DNA of 16,444 nt from Prasinococcaceae sp. CCMP 1430 (lineage: Eukaryota > Prasinodermophyta > Palmophyllophyceae > Prasinococcales > Prasinococcaceae). Below, in pieces: positions 7,269 through 14,516 of this stretch (position 1 is the first letter of the stretch; each line of letters opens with the position of its first letter). A program made the position numbers and the translations under genes. The stretch is from the NCBI GenBank assembly GCA_013416795.1, contig RQSC01000032.1, positions 328,871-345,314 of the forward strand, in the 5' to 3' direction. The notes beneath the pieces were generated by a model, which did no database searches, was not told where the DNA came from, and worked only from the letters and a program-made list of their open reading frames with translations.

Positions 7269-7983
7269 GCGCATCGAGCGCGCACTGCACCGCAGGCGCG
7301 GCCGCACGCGCCACCGCAAGCTCAGCCGCGTTCATCGAGTCGAGCTCGAGCGCGTCGTCGTAGTCGCTGTCGTCGGCGCACACGTCGGCGTCGGCACGTC
7401 CCCCCTCGCTGCCGCCGCCCTCGGCAAGAGCCTGCTGGGCCTCGGACATCATCTCGCGCAGCTCCTCCGCGGCGGCCTTGGCCTCTCTGGCCCGTTTCGC
7501 AACGGCGCGGCCGCAAGCGGCACAGTTGGTGAATGCCGCCTTCTCGAGCTCGGCAGCGCGCTGCGCGACGACTCCCGCCATTGGAGCGAGCTTGATCGCG
7601 GCTGCTGCGTCGGCCTCCCCGGCGCGCGCGAGCACACTCGCTCGCGAGGCCGCATCCACCACGTCGCACGCTGCGTGGGCGACCGCGCCGACGGCCGCGC
7701 GCACGCCGGCGAGCAGAGCTTCGCCCGCGTTGATCGTCGCGCCGGAGGATACGGCCACGAGCACCCCGAGCGCCTTCTCGACCGCGCCAAACACGGAGAG
7801 ACCCGCGTCGTCGCCGACGTCGGCGCACCCACCAAAGCCGAACACCATGACGACCTTCTCGCAGGCGGCGGTGACATCCTTGGCCGCCTCCGCGGCGGCA
7901 CGGCGCACCGCGGCAGCTCCGTCCCTGTGTTCCCTCGCTGTGGCCGCCGCCGCCCCGCGCGACGCCGTCGGCGCTCCGAGCAC
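7096..7983 (-). CDS. GCIP/CCNDBP1-like (Grap2 and cyclin-D-interacting) helical protein; start unresolved
   Basis: The family (cyclin-D1-binding protein 1 in animals) is an all-helical protein that binds cyclin D and other HLH partners; the role in algae is unknown. Evidence lies along the whole length: a first helix ending KDVTAACEKVVMVF (animal: SREATTLTIVF), then GAVEKALGVLVAVSS (QVHAAIKAFIAVYY), AACDVVDAA (ATLDIVDGM), EELREMMSEAQQAL (DAHEEMEQAVEE), and an acidic loop before VARAAAPAVQCALDALKACVR. The hallmark SAEELVAALYAP (animal SVDDLALSIYPP) follows. Length is 295 residues as drawn, against 360 in human. A CAAC pair (residues 155-158) is an extra. The frame stays open upstream to about 8070 with no ATG; the first in-frame ATG (7848) would remove the first conserved helix. 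So either an upstream exon exists antisense to the Nudix gene or initiation is non-ATG. A possible acceptor (minus strand) ends near 8023. Confidence 0.72.
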   Translation of the reverse strand: MLGAPTASRGAAAATAREHRDGAAAVRRAAAEAAKDVTAACEKVVMVFGFGGCADVGDDAGLSVFGAVEKALGVLVAVSSGATINAGEALLAGVRAAVGAVAHAACDVVDAASRASVLARAGEADAAAAIKLAPMAGVVAQRAAELEKAAFTNCAACGRAVAKRAREAKAAAEELREMMSEAQQALAEGGGSEGGRADADVCADDSDYDDALELDSMNAAELAVARAAAPAVQCALDALKACVRACIGAAHDERDSLEALLAAANATARSAEELVAALYAPQVSRAATRLRARVA

Positions 7984-8048
7984 GGCGAGCAGCGACGCGT
8001 CGGCGCACGGCGGCGGCGGCGACTGGCGGCGGGTTCGACCGCCCGCGC

Positions 8049-8957
8049 GTGGGCGTGTCGGCGGTTGTGCTCAGGCGAGCGCCGCAGGACGCGGCGGTGT
8101 CGAACGCGGAGGCCCCGCTGCAAATACTGATGGTCAGGCGTGCGAATGAGCCGAGCAAGGGCATGTGGGCGTTTCCCGGGGGGTCGCTGGAGCTGGGGGA
8201 GTCGCTGGAGGAGTGCGCCATCCGCGAGTGCGCCGAGGAGACAGGTGCGGCGCGCGCCCCGGGGCCCTCGCATTCGCTCGCATGCGGGGCTCGTGCGCGA
8301 CTCGCGCGTCTGGCGATGCATCTGGCACGCAGAGGAGTCATGAAAGCTCTTGGAGTATCGCCGCCAGCTAACAAGTCGCCGCCCGCCCGCGCGCCGCTCG
8401 CAGGCGTGCTTCTGCACGGTGGCAATGGAGCGGAGAGACTCGTGGGGTGTGGCGTCGGGACGTCGTTCACCGGCGCCGGGTGCGGCGACCACAAGACCGC
8501 GCCGATGGCCCTGCACGCGCCCGAGCCCTTCACAGTGACCGACGCCATCACCTTCGACGCGGACGGCAAGGTCGACTTTCACTACGCTGTGGTGCAGATG
8601 GCCGCGCTGCCTATCGACCCGACGCAAGAGGTGAGTGCGCCACGCGCGCACGTGCGCGAGAGTGCGCGCGGCCGTGCCCCGCTTGCGCTGCACAGCTGAC
8701 CTCGCGAGCGGCGTTCGCAGGTTGTCGCAGGCGACGACGCCGAGGAGGCGCAGTGGATGGACGTGCTCCACTTGAGAAAGATGAGCAAGGTGCGTTGAAT
8801 GTCGGCTGCTTCCTGCGCTCGAGCAGGCGCGCACGCGCACGCGAGCTCTGACGTCTCGTCGCGCCTCTTGCGCCTGCAGGTCGTTCGGAAGTGCACGGGC
8901 GTCGCAGAGATGGCGGCAGAGCGTTACGGCCATGCGATCGAGGCGCCCGAGAGCTAG
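8049..8957 (+). CDS. Nudix hydrolase (ADP-ribose pyrophosphatase-like), four exons, 5' end unresolved
   Basis: Exons 8049-8244, 8404-8630, 8721-8789 and 8880-8957 give 189 residues. Nudix enzymes cleave nucleoside diphosphates linked to another moiety. The full Nudix box GSLELGESLEECAIRECAEETG matches Gx5Ex7REUxEExGU, with its final hydrophobic residue supplied across the first splice. Before it, VGVSAVVLRR and ILMVRR are the usual strands with KGMWAFPGG. After it, EPFTVTDAITFDADGKVDFHYAVVQMAA matches ADP-ribose pyrophosphatase-type enzymes. The last exons read AEEAQWMDVLHL, the typical C-terminal strand. A 28-residue loop after the box is longer than usual. Position 8049 is GTG, not ATG; the frame is open upstream and already reads as domain (RPRVGVSAV), but no in-frame ATG was found back to about 7920. 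The first in-frame ATG (8130) would lose the first strand. Head-to-head with the GCIP gene. Confidence 0.85.
8245..8403 (+). other. Nudix intron 1 (in-frame, stop-free)
   Basis: Donor acag|GTGCGG at 8245, ctaac branch candidate at 8368-8372, acceptor cgctcgcAG ending 8403. It is phase 1 and 159 bases. Removal joins EETG to VLLHGG. The frame is the same with or without removal. Confidence 0.7.
8631..8720 (+). other. Nudix intron 2
   Basis: Donor gag|GTGAGT at 8631, ctgac at 8696-8700, acceptor gttcgcAG ending 8720. It is 90 bases, phase 0. Joins DPTQE to VVAGDDAEEAQW. Confidence 0.88.
8790..8879 (+). other. Nudix intron 3
   Basis: Donor aag|GTGCGT at 8790, ctgac at 8848-8852, acceptor gcctgcAG ending 8879. 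It is 90 bases, phase 0, the same length as the preceding intron. An in-frame TGA lies just inside. Confidence 0.88.
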
Positions 8958-9059
8958 TGGCGCGCAGGGGGTCGGGCGCGCCCGTCGCGTTTAGGACAGT
9001 GTTATTACTGGACGAAGGCGCATTGCCGCGTGCACTCGCCGGGTGCCGCGCACCCCGCG
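8958..9059. other. Convergent 3' gap between Nudix and thymidine kinase
   Basis: 102 bases between two opposing stop codons. It contains a perfect 6-base-arm hairpin (gggtgc, 9041-9046; gcaccc, 9050-9055) next to the thymidine kinase stop. No coding signal. Confidence 0.4.
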
Positions 9060-9857
9060 TCAGCGCAGGGCCACGCGCGGCGACGGCGTGGGGATGTCCA
9101 TGCATTCGAGCGCACGCTCGCGTCTGTGCTCAGTGTCGGCGTTGAGCGGCGTGAGCGGCGTCCCCGACGCGCGCTTCGGAGGAAGCAAGCGCCCGGCGCT
9201 GCCTGGCGCAGCGGCGGCCTTCACCGCAGCGCGGGCGCGCTCGTCGGCGCGTGCATCATCGGGCGCGGCGTGGCATTGTCGGCACGTCGCGCGGTACATG
9301 TCCGCGCCGCCCACGACCTCGACCGCACTCTCCGCGGTGATGCGCTTCGTGAAAGCAGCGGCCGCCGAGCACATCGTGCACACGGCGCTGAGCTTGACCA
9401 CGTCCTCCGCCAGCGGCACGAGCTCCAGCACGCGGCCGAAGGGCCTCCGTCGGAAATCGCCGTCCAGCGCCGCGACGATGACCGTCTTGCCCATGCTTGC
9501 CCACCTCTCCGCGAACTCGACGACGTCGCCGAAGAACTGACCCTCGTCTATGCCAACGACGTCGAAGCCCTCGCAAACGAAGCTGTCAACCTCCGCGAGC
9601 GCCGATGCGGGTCTCGCGGGAAGGCGGACGGCGTCGTGCGTCACGACGGCGTCTTCGGATCCTTCGTAGCGCAGGTCCTCGCTGTATTTTATGACCACGC
9701 ACCGGCGCATGGCGATCCTGTGGCGGCGAATGCGGCGCGACATCTCGGAGCTCTTGCCCGAAAACATCGGGCCGAGGACCAGCTGGATGCTGCCGCCCGC
9801 CGCCGCGCACTCTCCGTCGACATCGCGACGCCGCACCATCCCCGCCGCCGCGTCCAT
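9060..9857 (-). CDS. TK1: Thymidine kinase, TK1 type
   Basis: Phosphorylates thymidine to dTMP with ATP in the salvage pathway, normally as a cytosolic tetramer. Encodes 265 residues (human TK1 is 234). The P-loop GPMFSGKSSE is at residues 29-38. IDEGQFF (103-109) carries the catalytic Glu105. The strand VIVAALDGDFRRRPFG (126-141) is typical of the family. The zinc site uses Cys160 and Cys163 (CTMC) and Cys192 and Cys195 (CRQC). The lasso region VVGGADMYRATC binds the nucleoside. An ATG at 9857 gives MDAAAG; a second Met at residue 7 is an alternative. The upstream frame is open but has only low-complexity Gly/Ala/Arg, so I chose the ATG nearest the domain. The C-terminal 65 residues past the zinc site are basic and Ala-rich. 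Intronless. I see no animal-style KEN box. Confidence 0.95.
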   Translation of the reverse strand: MDAAAGMVRRRDVDGECAAAGGSIQLVLGPMFSGKSSEMSRRIRRHRIAMRRCVVIKYSEDLRYEGSEDAVVTHDAVRLPARPASALAEVDSFVCEGFDVVGIDEGQFFGDVVEFAERWASMGKTVIVAALDGDFRRRPFGRVLELVPLAEDVVKLSAVCTMCSAAAAFTKRITAESAVEVVGGADMYRATCRQCHAAPDDARADERARAAVKAAAAPGSAGRLLPPKRASGTPLTPLNADTEHRRERALECMDIPTPSPRVALR

Positions 9858-10543
9858 CGCCCGCGCCCCTTCCGGGCGTCCGCGCGTCGCGGCAGCTCCT
9901 ACCCTCCACGCCGCTGCGGCGCGGCCGTGCGGCGGAGGCAATGCGCCCGTGCAGCCTGCAGCAGCAACAGCACGCGCACGACCCGCACCCTCTGCGCCGC
10001 TCCCGCCCGCTTTGCGTGCGCCAGCGCCGCTGGCCCCTCCCCCCCTGCCCCACGCCCGACGCGCGCCTGCGCCGAGCGGCGCGGCCGGCCGCTCCTCGGA
10101 GCAGCGACTCCCGCACAGAAGCCACGCGCGGCTGCGGCTGCGCGCGCGGCACAGGCGGCGGCGCCTCGGCCAGCGCCAGAGCGGCCGCACCGTGACCGCG
10201 CCGCGGTGTGGCGCCAGTGCAGGCGGGAAGGGGGGCGGTGGGAGGGACATCCGCCCCTCTCTCCTCCCCCCCCCACCCCCCACCCCCCACACACACACAA
10301 CTGCAGGCCGCGCTCGCGCGCGCGTTCGAACCGAAACCGCCGCCGCCCGCCGCGTTCGCGGCCGGCCTCATCCGTACCATCTTAAATGAAATCATCTTTA
10401 ACCACGGGCGCCTATTCATTTAAATGCATTTAAATGCGTTCTCCGTTACTGGCCACAGCCCCACGGATCGCCAACGGCGGCACCCCGGTCCCACAGGGTC
10501 ATTCCCGGGTCCTACCGCCGAATAGAACAGCCAGATCCGGGAA
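9858..10543. other. Divergent intergenic region: GC-rich part, C-rich tract, then an AT-rich island
   Basis: 686 bases lie between the divergent thymidine kinase and OTU-type starts. Frames crossing 9858-10260 are Arg/Ala/Pro-rich readings with no domain. A C/CA-rich tract spans 10266-10300. From about 10379 the composition changes sharply to AT-rich. Promoters for both genes should be here, but I cannot place them. Confidence 0.55.
10266..10300. repeat. C-rich/CA-repeat low-complexity tract
   Basis: Runs of 6-9 C separated by single A, ending in (ac)n. A simple-sequence tract prone to slippage and sequencing error. Confidence 0.85.
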
Positions 10544-10660
10544 ATGGAACTCAGCCCGTGGCACACTGCAATGAAGTCGTCTCGTACCATTGGATGGTAC
10601 AGTACTACTGTAGTTAGTCTACCATCTGACGTTACTATCGAACGCATTGGCCGGCACCGG
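10379..10660. other. AT-rich island with stacked palindromes
   Basis: By direct count 20 of 60 bases at 10381-10440 are G or C, and 27 of 60 at 10561-10620, in an otherwise very GC-rich window. It holds two adjacent copies of the palindrome cattt-aaatg (10417-10426, 10427-10436). It also holds a hairpin gtaccat/atggtac (10584-10590, 10594-10600, loop tgg) and acagta/tactgt around 10605. Outer atggta/taccat arms lie at 10594-10599 and 10620-10625. It overlaps the putative first codons of the OTU-type gene. It could be an inserted element, a promoter, or sequence of separate origin. Confidence 0.55.
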
Positions 10661-11200
10661 GGGGGGCGCGCGGCGCGCGCGCGCGCGTTTGAAAAATCGG
10701 ATGCGCTGGAATCAAAATCAAAAAGGCGCGGAGGGGTGCGGGGTGGGGGCGCCAGCGGCGCAGCTTCAGACGACGTCGAAGACGCAGGGCTGAGTGGCGG
10801 CACCGGCAAAAAGTCCAAGGCGCAAAAGCGGCTCGAGAAGAAGCGCCGTGAGGAGGCCGAGCGCAACGAGCGTATCGCCGCCGAGAAAGCAGCGCTGGGC
10901 CCGACCGACCAGGAGCGCGAGGAGGACAAGCTCAACAAGCTTCTTAAACCGCGCGGCTTGATTGTGGAGGAAATCACCGCTGACGGCCACTGCATGTTCA
11001 GATCCATCGAGGCGCAGCTTAGGAGGACGACCCCCCCCGGAGGCTTCGTGCCTGACCACGCGACTCTGCGCTCGATGACGTGTGGCCACATGCGTGCCAA
11101 TCAGAGCGACTTCGAGCCATTCGTGGCCGACGGTGCGGGCGGCGCGTCGTTCGATCGCTACTGTGAGCAGATGGAGACCACTGCCGCCTGGGGAGGGCAG
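10544..11200 (+). CDS. OTUD6B-type OTU deubiquitinase, truncated N-terminal half
   Basis: The frame from ATG 10544 carries a basic helix KSKAQKRLEKKRREE and then an OTU domain start. It reads GLIVEEITADGHCMFRSIEAQL with catalytic Cys150 in DGHC, followed by LRSMTCGHMRAN, DFEPFV, FDRYCEQMETTAAWGGQ. This tracks OTUD6B residue for residue in places (KAQKRREKK, SDGHCMY, KYCEDIVNTAAWGGQ). OTUD6 proteins remove ubiquitin and act in translation and proteasome control. The domain stops at GGQ, exactly where the family continues with LELRALSH. The second half with the catalytic His (RHAYGLGEHYNSV in animals) is missing; the next base is the ambiguous n at 11201. The first 40 residues come from the AT-rich island and look unlike the family, so the true start may be elsewhere. 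As it stands the protein would be inactive. Confidence 0.8.
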
Positions 11201-11201
11201 N
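11201..11201. other. Ambiguous base (n) at a gene-chimera junction
   Basis: This is the only non-ACGT symbol in the window. Sequence to its left is an OTU domain, to its right an unrelated coiled coil. It most likely marks a collapsed assembly gap or join rather than one unread base. Confidence 0.85.
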
Positions 11202-14200
11202 ACGCCGAGGCGCGCGCCGCCGCATCCGATCGCGCTACGGCCGCCGCGCAGGCCGCTGAGCGCGCGTCGTCCGAGGCGACCGCGAAGGCGCTCGGCGAGG
11301 TGGCCGCGACCAAGCGCGAGGTGAGCCGCCTCGAGTTGGAGCTTGAGAGTGAGAAGAGGAAGGATGCGGCCACCGAGGCGGAGCTCAGGGCGGAGCTCAG
11401 GGGCGTGCGTGAGACCGCCGAGGCCGAGGTCTCCGCGCTCGAGCAGGCTCGCCGAGACGCCGTCGCGGGTGCCCTCAAGACGCACGAGGAGTTCGAGGCG
11501 CGAGAGAAGAGGCGGCAGGCCGAGGCAAACGCTCGCCTAATGGAGGTCAGCTCGGCGAGGGACGAACAGCAGGCCGCCAAGGCGAAGGCGATGCAACGCG
11601 CCGAAGTCGCCGAGGCTCGCGTGGCATCGCTCACAGCGGAGCTCGAGGACACCAAGAGGCGTGCTGCGGAAGTCGCCGAGGCTCGCGTGGCGTCGCTCAC
11701 AGCGGAGCTCGCTGACACCAAGAGGCGTGCCGCGGAAGCCCTCAAGGACACGAAAGAGCGCCTCTCCGGGGAGGTCGACGCGGCCCGCGCAGAGGCGAAG
11801 AGCGCGCTAGCCGAGGCAGAGGAGGCAGGAAAGCGCGTGGCAGGCGCGGAGATGGACGCATCGAAGCGGGCGATCGAGGCGGACTCCCTCGTGGCGACTG
11901 CGGGTGGCCGCGCCGCCGCTGCCGAGCGCCGCGCCGAGGCCGCCGCCGAGCGCGTCGCGCAGCTCACCGACGCACTGGCTTCGGCTGAGGCCACGGCTGC
12001 TGCGGCCAACGCCACGGCCGACATCGTGAGGCAGGGCGTGGAGGCCACCGAGGGAGAGCAGGCCGCGCTCGCCCGCCGGTTGCAGAAGAGAGTCGCATCG
12101 ATGGAGCGGAAGCTTGAGCAGGCCGAGGGGCGCGCAAAGGCTGCTGAGGAGGCCGAGGTGAAAGCGCAGGCGAGGGTGTCTGCGGCCGAGAGCATTGCCA
12201 AAGCCGCCCAAACCGCGATGGCATCGGCAGTGGCCACCGCTCGCGAGGAGCGCCGGGTAGGGATCGAGGCGCGCCAGGCGGCCATCGACAGCTTGAGGAT
12301 ACACCAGTCACTGCCGGAGACCAATGCGGAGCGGCTGATGGGCGGCGCGTTGGGGTCGTCGAGCATGCCCACCCCACGTGACTCGCTTGCTGTGGTGTCG
12401 GACGTCTCGCCGCTACGGGAGAGTCTTGAAGTTGATAAGGCATTGGCTGCCGAGGCGGGCGTTGCGGTCGCTGCGGAGGCTGCGTTGGCGAGCCCGGCGC
12501 AGGCGCAGCTGCAGAGCATCACCCCTCGGGCGATCCAGCAGCACGAGGCCCGAAACAGGGAGAACGAGGAGCTGCGCAAGGAGAATGTGCGCATTCGTGC
12601 GGCAATCTCCGCTATGCGCACCGAGATGGAGATGCTCACCGCAGCATCCAGCGCTGCCGCGGTGACAAGCGCCGCGGCGAATGCCGCGGCGGCATCCCTC
12701 GCGGTCTCTGAGAGGGGTGAGGAGAAGGAGGAGAAAATCGATCACGTGCAGAGTGCCTTGAGCAAGCTCACAGAAGAGGTCGGCACTCTCCGTGAGGAGG
12801 TGCGCAGGTCGCCCAAGATGGCCAATGTGCCGGCGCCCGTGACGCTCCCCGAAGTGACCGTCGCCGGTGCGGCAGTCGTGCAGCCTCTGTCGGGTCCCCT
12901 CGTCGCACCTGACGTGTCCGCGAACGTCGAGGTGAAGACGCTCGAGGCTGAGGTCGCGAGGCTGAAAGCAGAGATGGCGGCCGCAACGCTTGGGGTGGGC
13001 CAGCCGCCGGCAGAGCAGCAGCCCGACCAAAAGGAAAAGGAGGAGCAGCGAAAGCAAGAGCAGCAGCAACAGCGGCAAGCCGTCGCCGCGCATGCGTCCC
13101 TCGCGGCGAGCTCGCCGTACGCAGCCGCTGGGTACTCTCCTGTAGCATATCACATGCTCCAGGCGCAGAGTTTGGCCGCGTCGGCGCCGGCGGTGTTCTA
13201 TCCGCCGCCGCCGCCGCCTGCGGCGGCTGGCCTTCCTACGCACCCGCCGCGGATGCCGCACAATGTCTGGCCCCCTCCGCCACCACCGCCGCCGCCGCCG
13301 CCCTCCCACCCTCAAGTGTACACTGCCGCATCGGCAACGGCGGGATCAGGCCCTCCGCAGAGTTTCGAAGACGCGGTGGCTGCAGCGGCAGCGCATGAGG
13401 CGGACCTTCAGGCGCGCCTGCTCAGCGCCGAGCGGGCCGCCGCTAGCCTCGCGCACGAGCGCGATACTCTGATCGAGCTCGGGCGCATGAAGGCCGAAGG
13501 GAGTGCCAGTGGGGTAGATGGTACGGCGGGCGACATGTCACTCTTGCGCGAGGCAGAGCGTTCTATGGAAGCTACAACCGTGCGCCCTCGCCTACCACCA
13601 CGCCCGCAGGCCAGCGAGCATGCCCATCGATATGTGCCTCCGCCGTCCCGCCGAGATCAGACTGCCGATGCCAACGTATCGGACGGAGTGGGTGGGATAC
13701 TCGGAGGCACCCCGGCGTCCTTTGCTGGTGAGCAGCCCCACAGGCATGACTCGCTCGCCGACTTTCTCGCGGAGGAGGAATTCGCTGCTAGCGTGGCTGA
13801 GGCAGCGGCGGCGACCGTGGCCGCCTCCGCGAACGCGGACGGCGGGGACCCACTGGCTCCGAGCACCGCAATCGCGAAAGCTGTGCGCGCACATTCATCC
13901 GAAGCCACAGCTGCTCGGCCCTCCGAAGCGCCCGCGGCCGCGACGCCGAGCACAACTTCGCATGAAGTGGCGGTGCACATGCAGCGTGGTGTCAGGCCCG
14001 GCTCGGCGAGCGTCGATGCGGGTACGGCTGCTGACGATGTGGATGGACTCGAGGTGCACGGAGGCCCTGTGCCTATTGCGGACGCGGCAATCGCGCCAGA
14101 GTCAGCAGCAAGGAGTGCATATACGCGCCACGGTACGCAGAGCCAACGAGCGGAGCGCGAACGCATCGCACGCGAGGCTGCCAGCTCTCCTCGCAGCCCC

Positions 14201-14260
14201 GCTGGAAAGTCCATCCAGGCGGTGAACTACAACGACCTGCGCGCCAGATCCGGCGAGTAA
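11202..14260 (+). CDS. Long coiled-coil protein with polyproline segment, 5' end missing
   Basis: About 1,018 residues in frame with the OTU fragment, ending TAA at 14260. I do not recognise a family. Residues coded by about 11202-12310 form one long Ala/Glu/Arg/Lys heptad-rich coiled coil, including a 22-residue tandem repeat. A Ser/Pro linker follows, then a second coiled coil (about 12520-12820) and a Gln/Glu-rich helix (13000-13080). A proline-rich block with runs of 6 and 11 Pro spans about 13197-13310. A short third coiled coil (13370-13500) and a long disordered acidic/Ala-rich tail end in a basic motif, VNYNDLRARSGE. The architecture suits a cytoskeletal, centrosomal/basal-body or scaffold protein, which is inference. 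The polyproline block could bind profilin, EVH1 or SH3 partners. The natural start is not visible, because the frame enters mid-helix at the ambiguous base. Confidence 0.75.
11603..11734 (+). repeat. 66-base tandem duplication within the coiled coil
   Basis: Two copies starting at 11603 and 11669, nearly identical at DNA level, each coding for EVAEARVASLTAEL followed by (E/A)DTKRRAA. The unit is 22 codons, close to three heptads, so it extends the coiled coil with only a one-residue phase slip. Confidence 0.9.
13197..13310 (+). repeat. Polyproline-coding tract
   Basis: Runs of ccg/cca/cct codons give 6- and 11-residue Pro runs separated by an Ala/Gly/His/Met linker. Slippage-prone, so run length may vary. 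Confidence 0.85.
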
Positions 14261-14374
14261 ACGAATCGCGACAGAATTACCGACTCTTCCCGCTCAGGCA
14301 AGGCGAGCGCGCATGGCTTTTCTCTAGGACGTAACGCGACCGCTGGCGGCGATGGTTTGAGCGCTGCGCTGTGA

Positions 14375-14398
14375 GATCGCCGCGCCGGTGCGGCGATC
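14375..14398. terminator. Perfect inverted repeat (9-base arms), possible 3'-end hairpin
   Basis: gatcgccgc and gcggcgatc flank a 6-base loop (gccggt). It lies between convergent genes, so it would form in both 3' UTRs. A role in 3'-end formation or mRNA stability is inference; there is no U-tract of bacterial terminator type. Confidence 0.4.
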
Positions 14399-14439
14399 CG
14401 CTCGACCGCAAAATGTGTTTGCCGTGGCAGGAGGGAAGC

Positions 14440-14460
14440 GCAGTGGATTGGATCCACTGC
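14440..14460. terminator. Perfect inverted repeat (9-base arms, 3-base loop)
   Basis: gcagtggat and atccactgc flank the loop tgg. It is 41 bases after the previous hairpin and 57 bases from the TTC5-like stop. The loop and central bases (at-tgg-at) are the same as in the hairpin at 10584-10600. Confidence 0.4.
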
Positions 14461-14516
14461 CGACCTACATGCGCGCTTGCACAGCCGGCGATGGTCGGTC
14501 CGGCTGCTGGCAAGGC

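Larger units (their letters stand above)
14261..14516. other. Convergent 3' intergenic region with two perfect hairpins
   Basis: 256 bases between the stop of the coiled-coil gene (+) and the stop of the TTC5-like gene (-). It contains two perfect 9-base-arm inverted repeats (listed separately). No coding signal seen. Confidence 0.6.

Noticed and set aside
7449-8933. Long minus-strand open frame (494 codons) antisense to the Nudix gene
   Set aside because: It crosses three well-supported Nudix exons and introns, is Arg/Pro/Ser-rich with no domain, and shadows the GCIP frame at its end. Long open frames are expected at this GC content.
9858-10298. N-terminal extension of the thymidine kinase
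   Set aside because: Upstream residues are Gly/Ala/Arg low complexity and the frame opens without an ATG. The ATG at 9857 places the P-loop at the usual distance from the N-terminus.
10437-10640. Structured RNA (rRNA or snRNA fragment) in the AT-rich island
   Set aside because: Hairpins are present, but I could not match either strand to 18S, 28S or the spliceosomal RNAs I can recall.
10420-11100. Minus-strand frame over the AT-rich island and OTU region
   Set aside because: Most of it is antisense to the conserved OTU domain. The distinct C-terminal part comes from the AT-rich island and resembles no family I know.
11158-12639. Minus-strand Ser/Ala-rich frame antisense to the coiled coil
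   Set aside because: It is the mirror of Ala/Glu/Arg codons in the coiled-coil gene, with no start or domain of its own.
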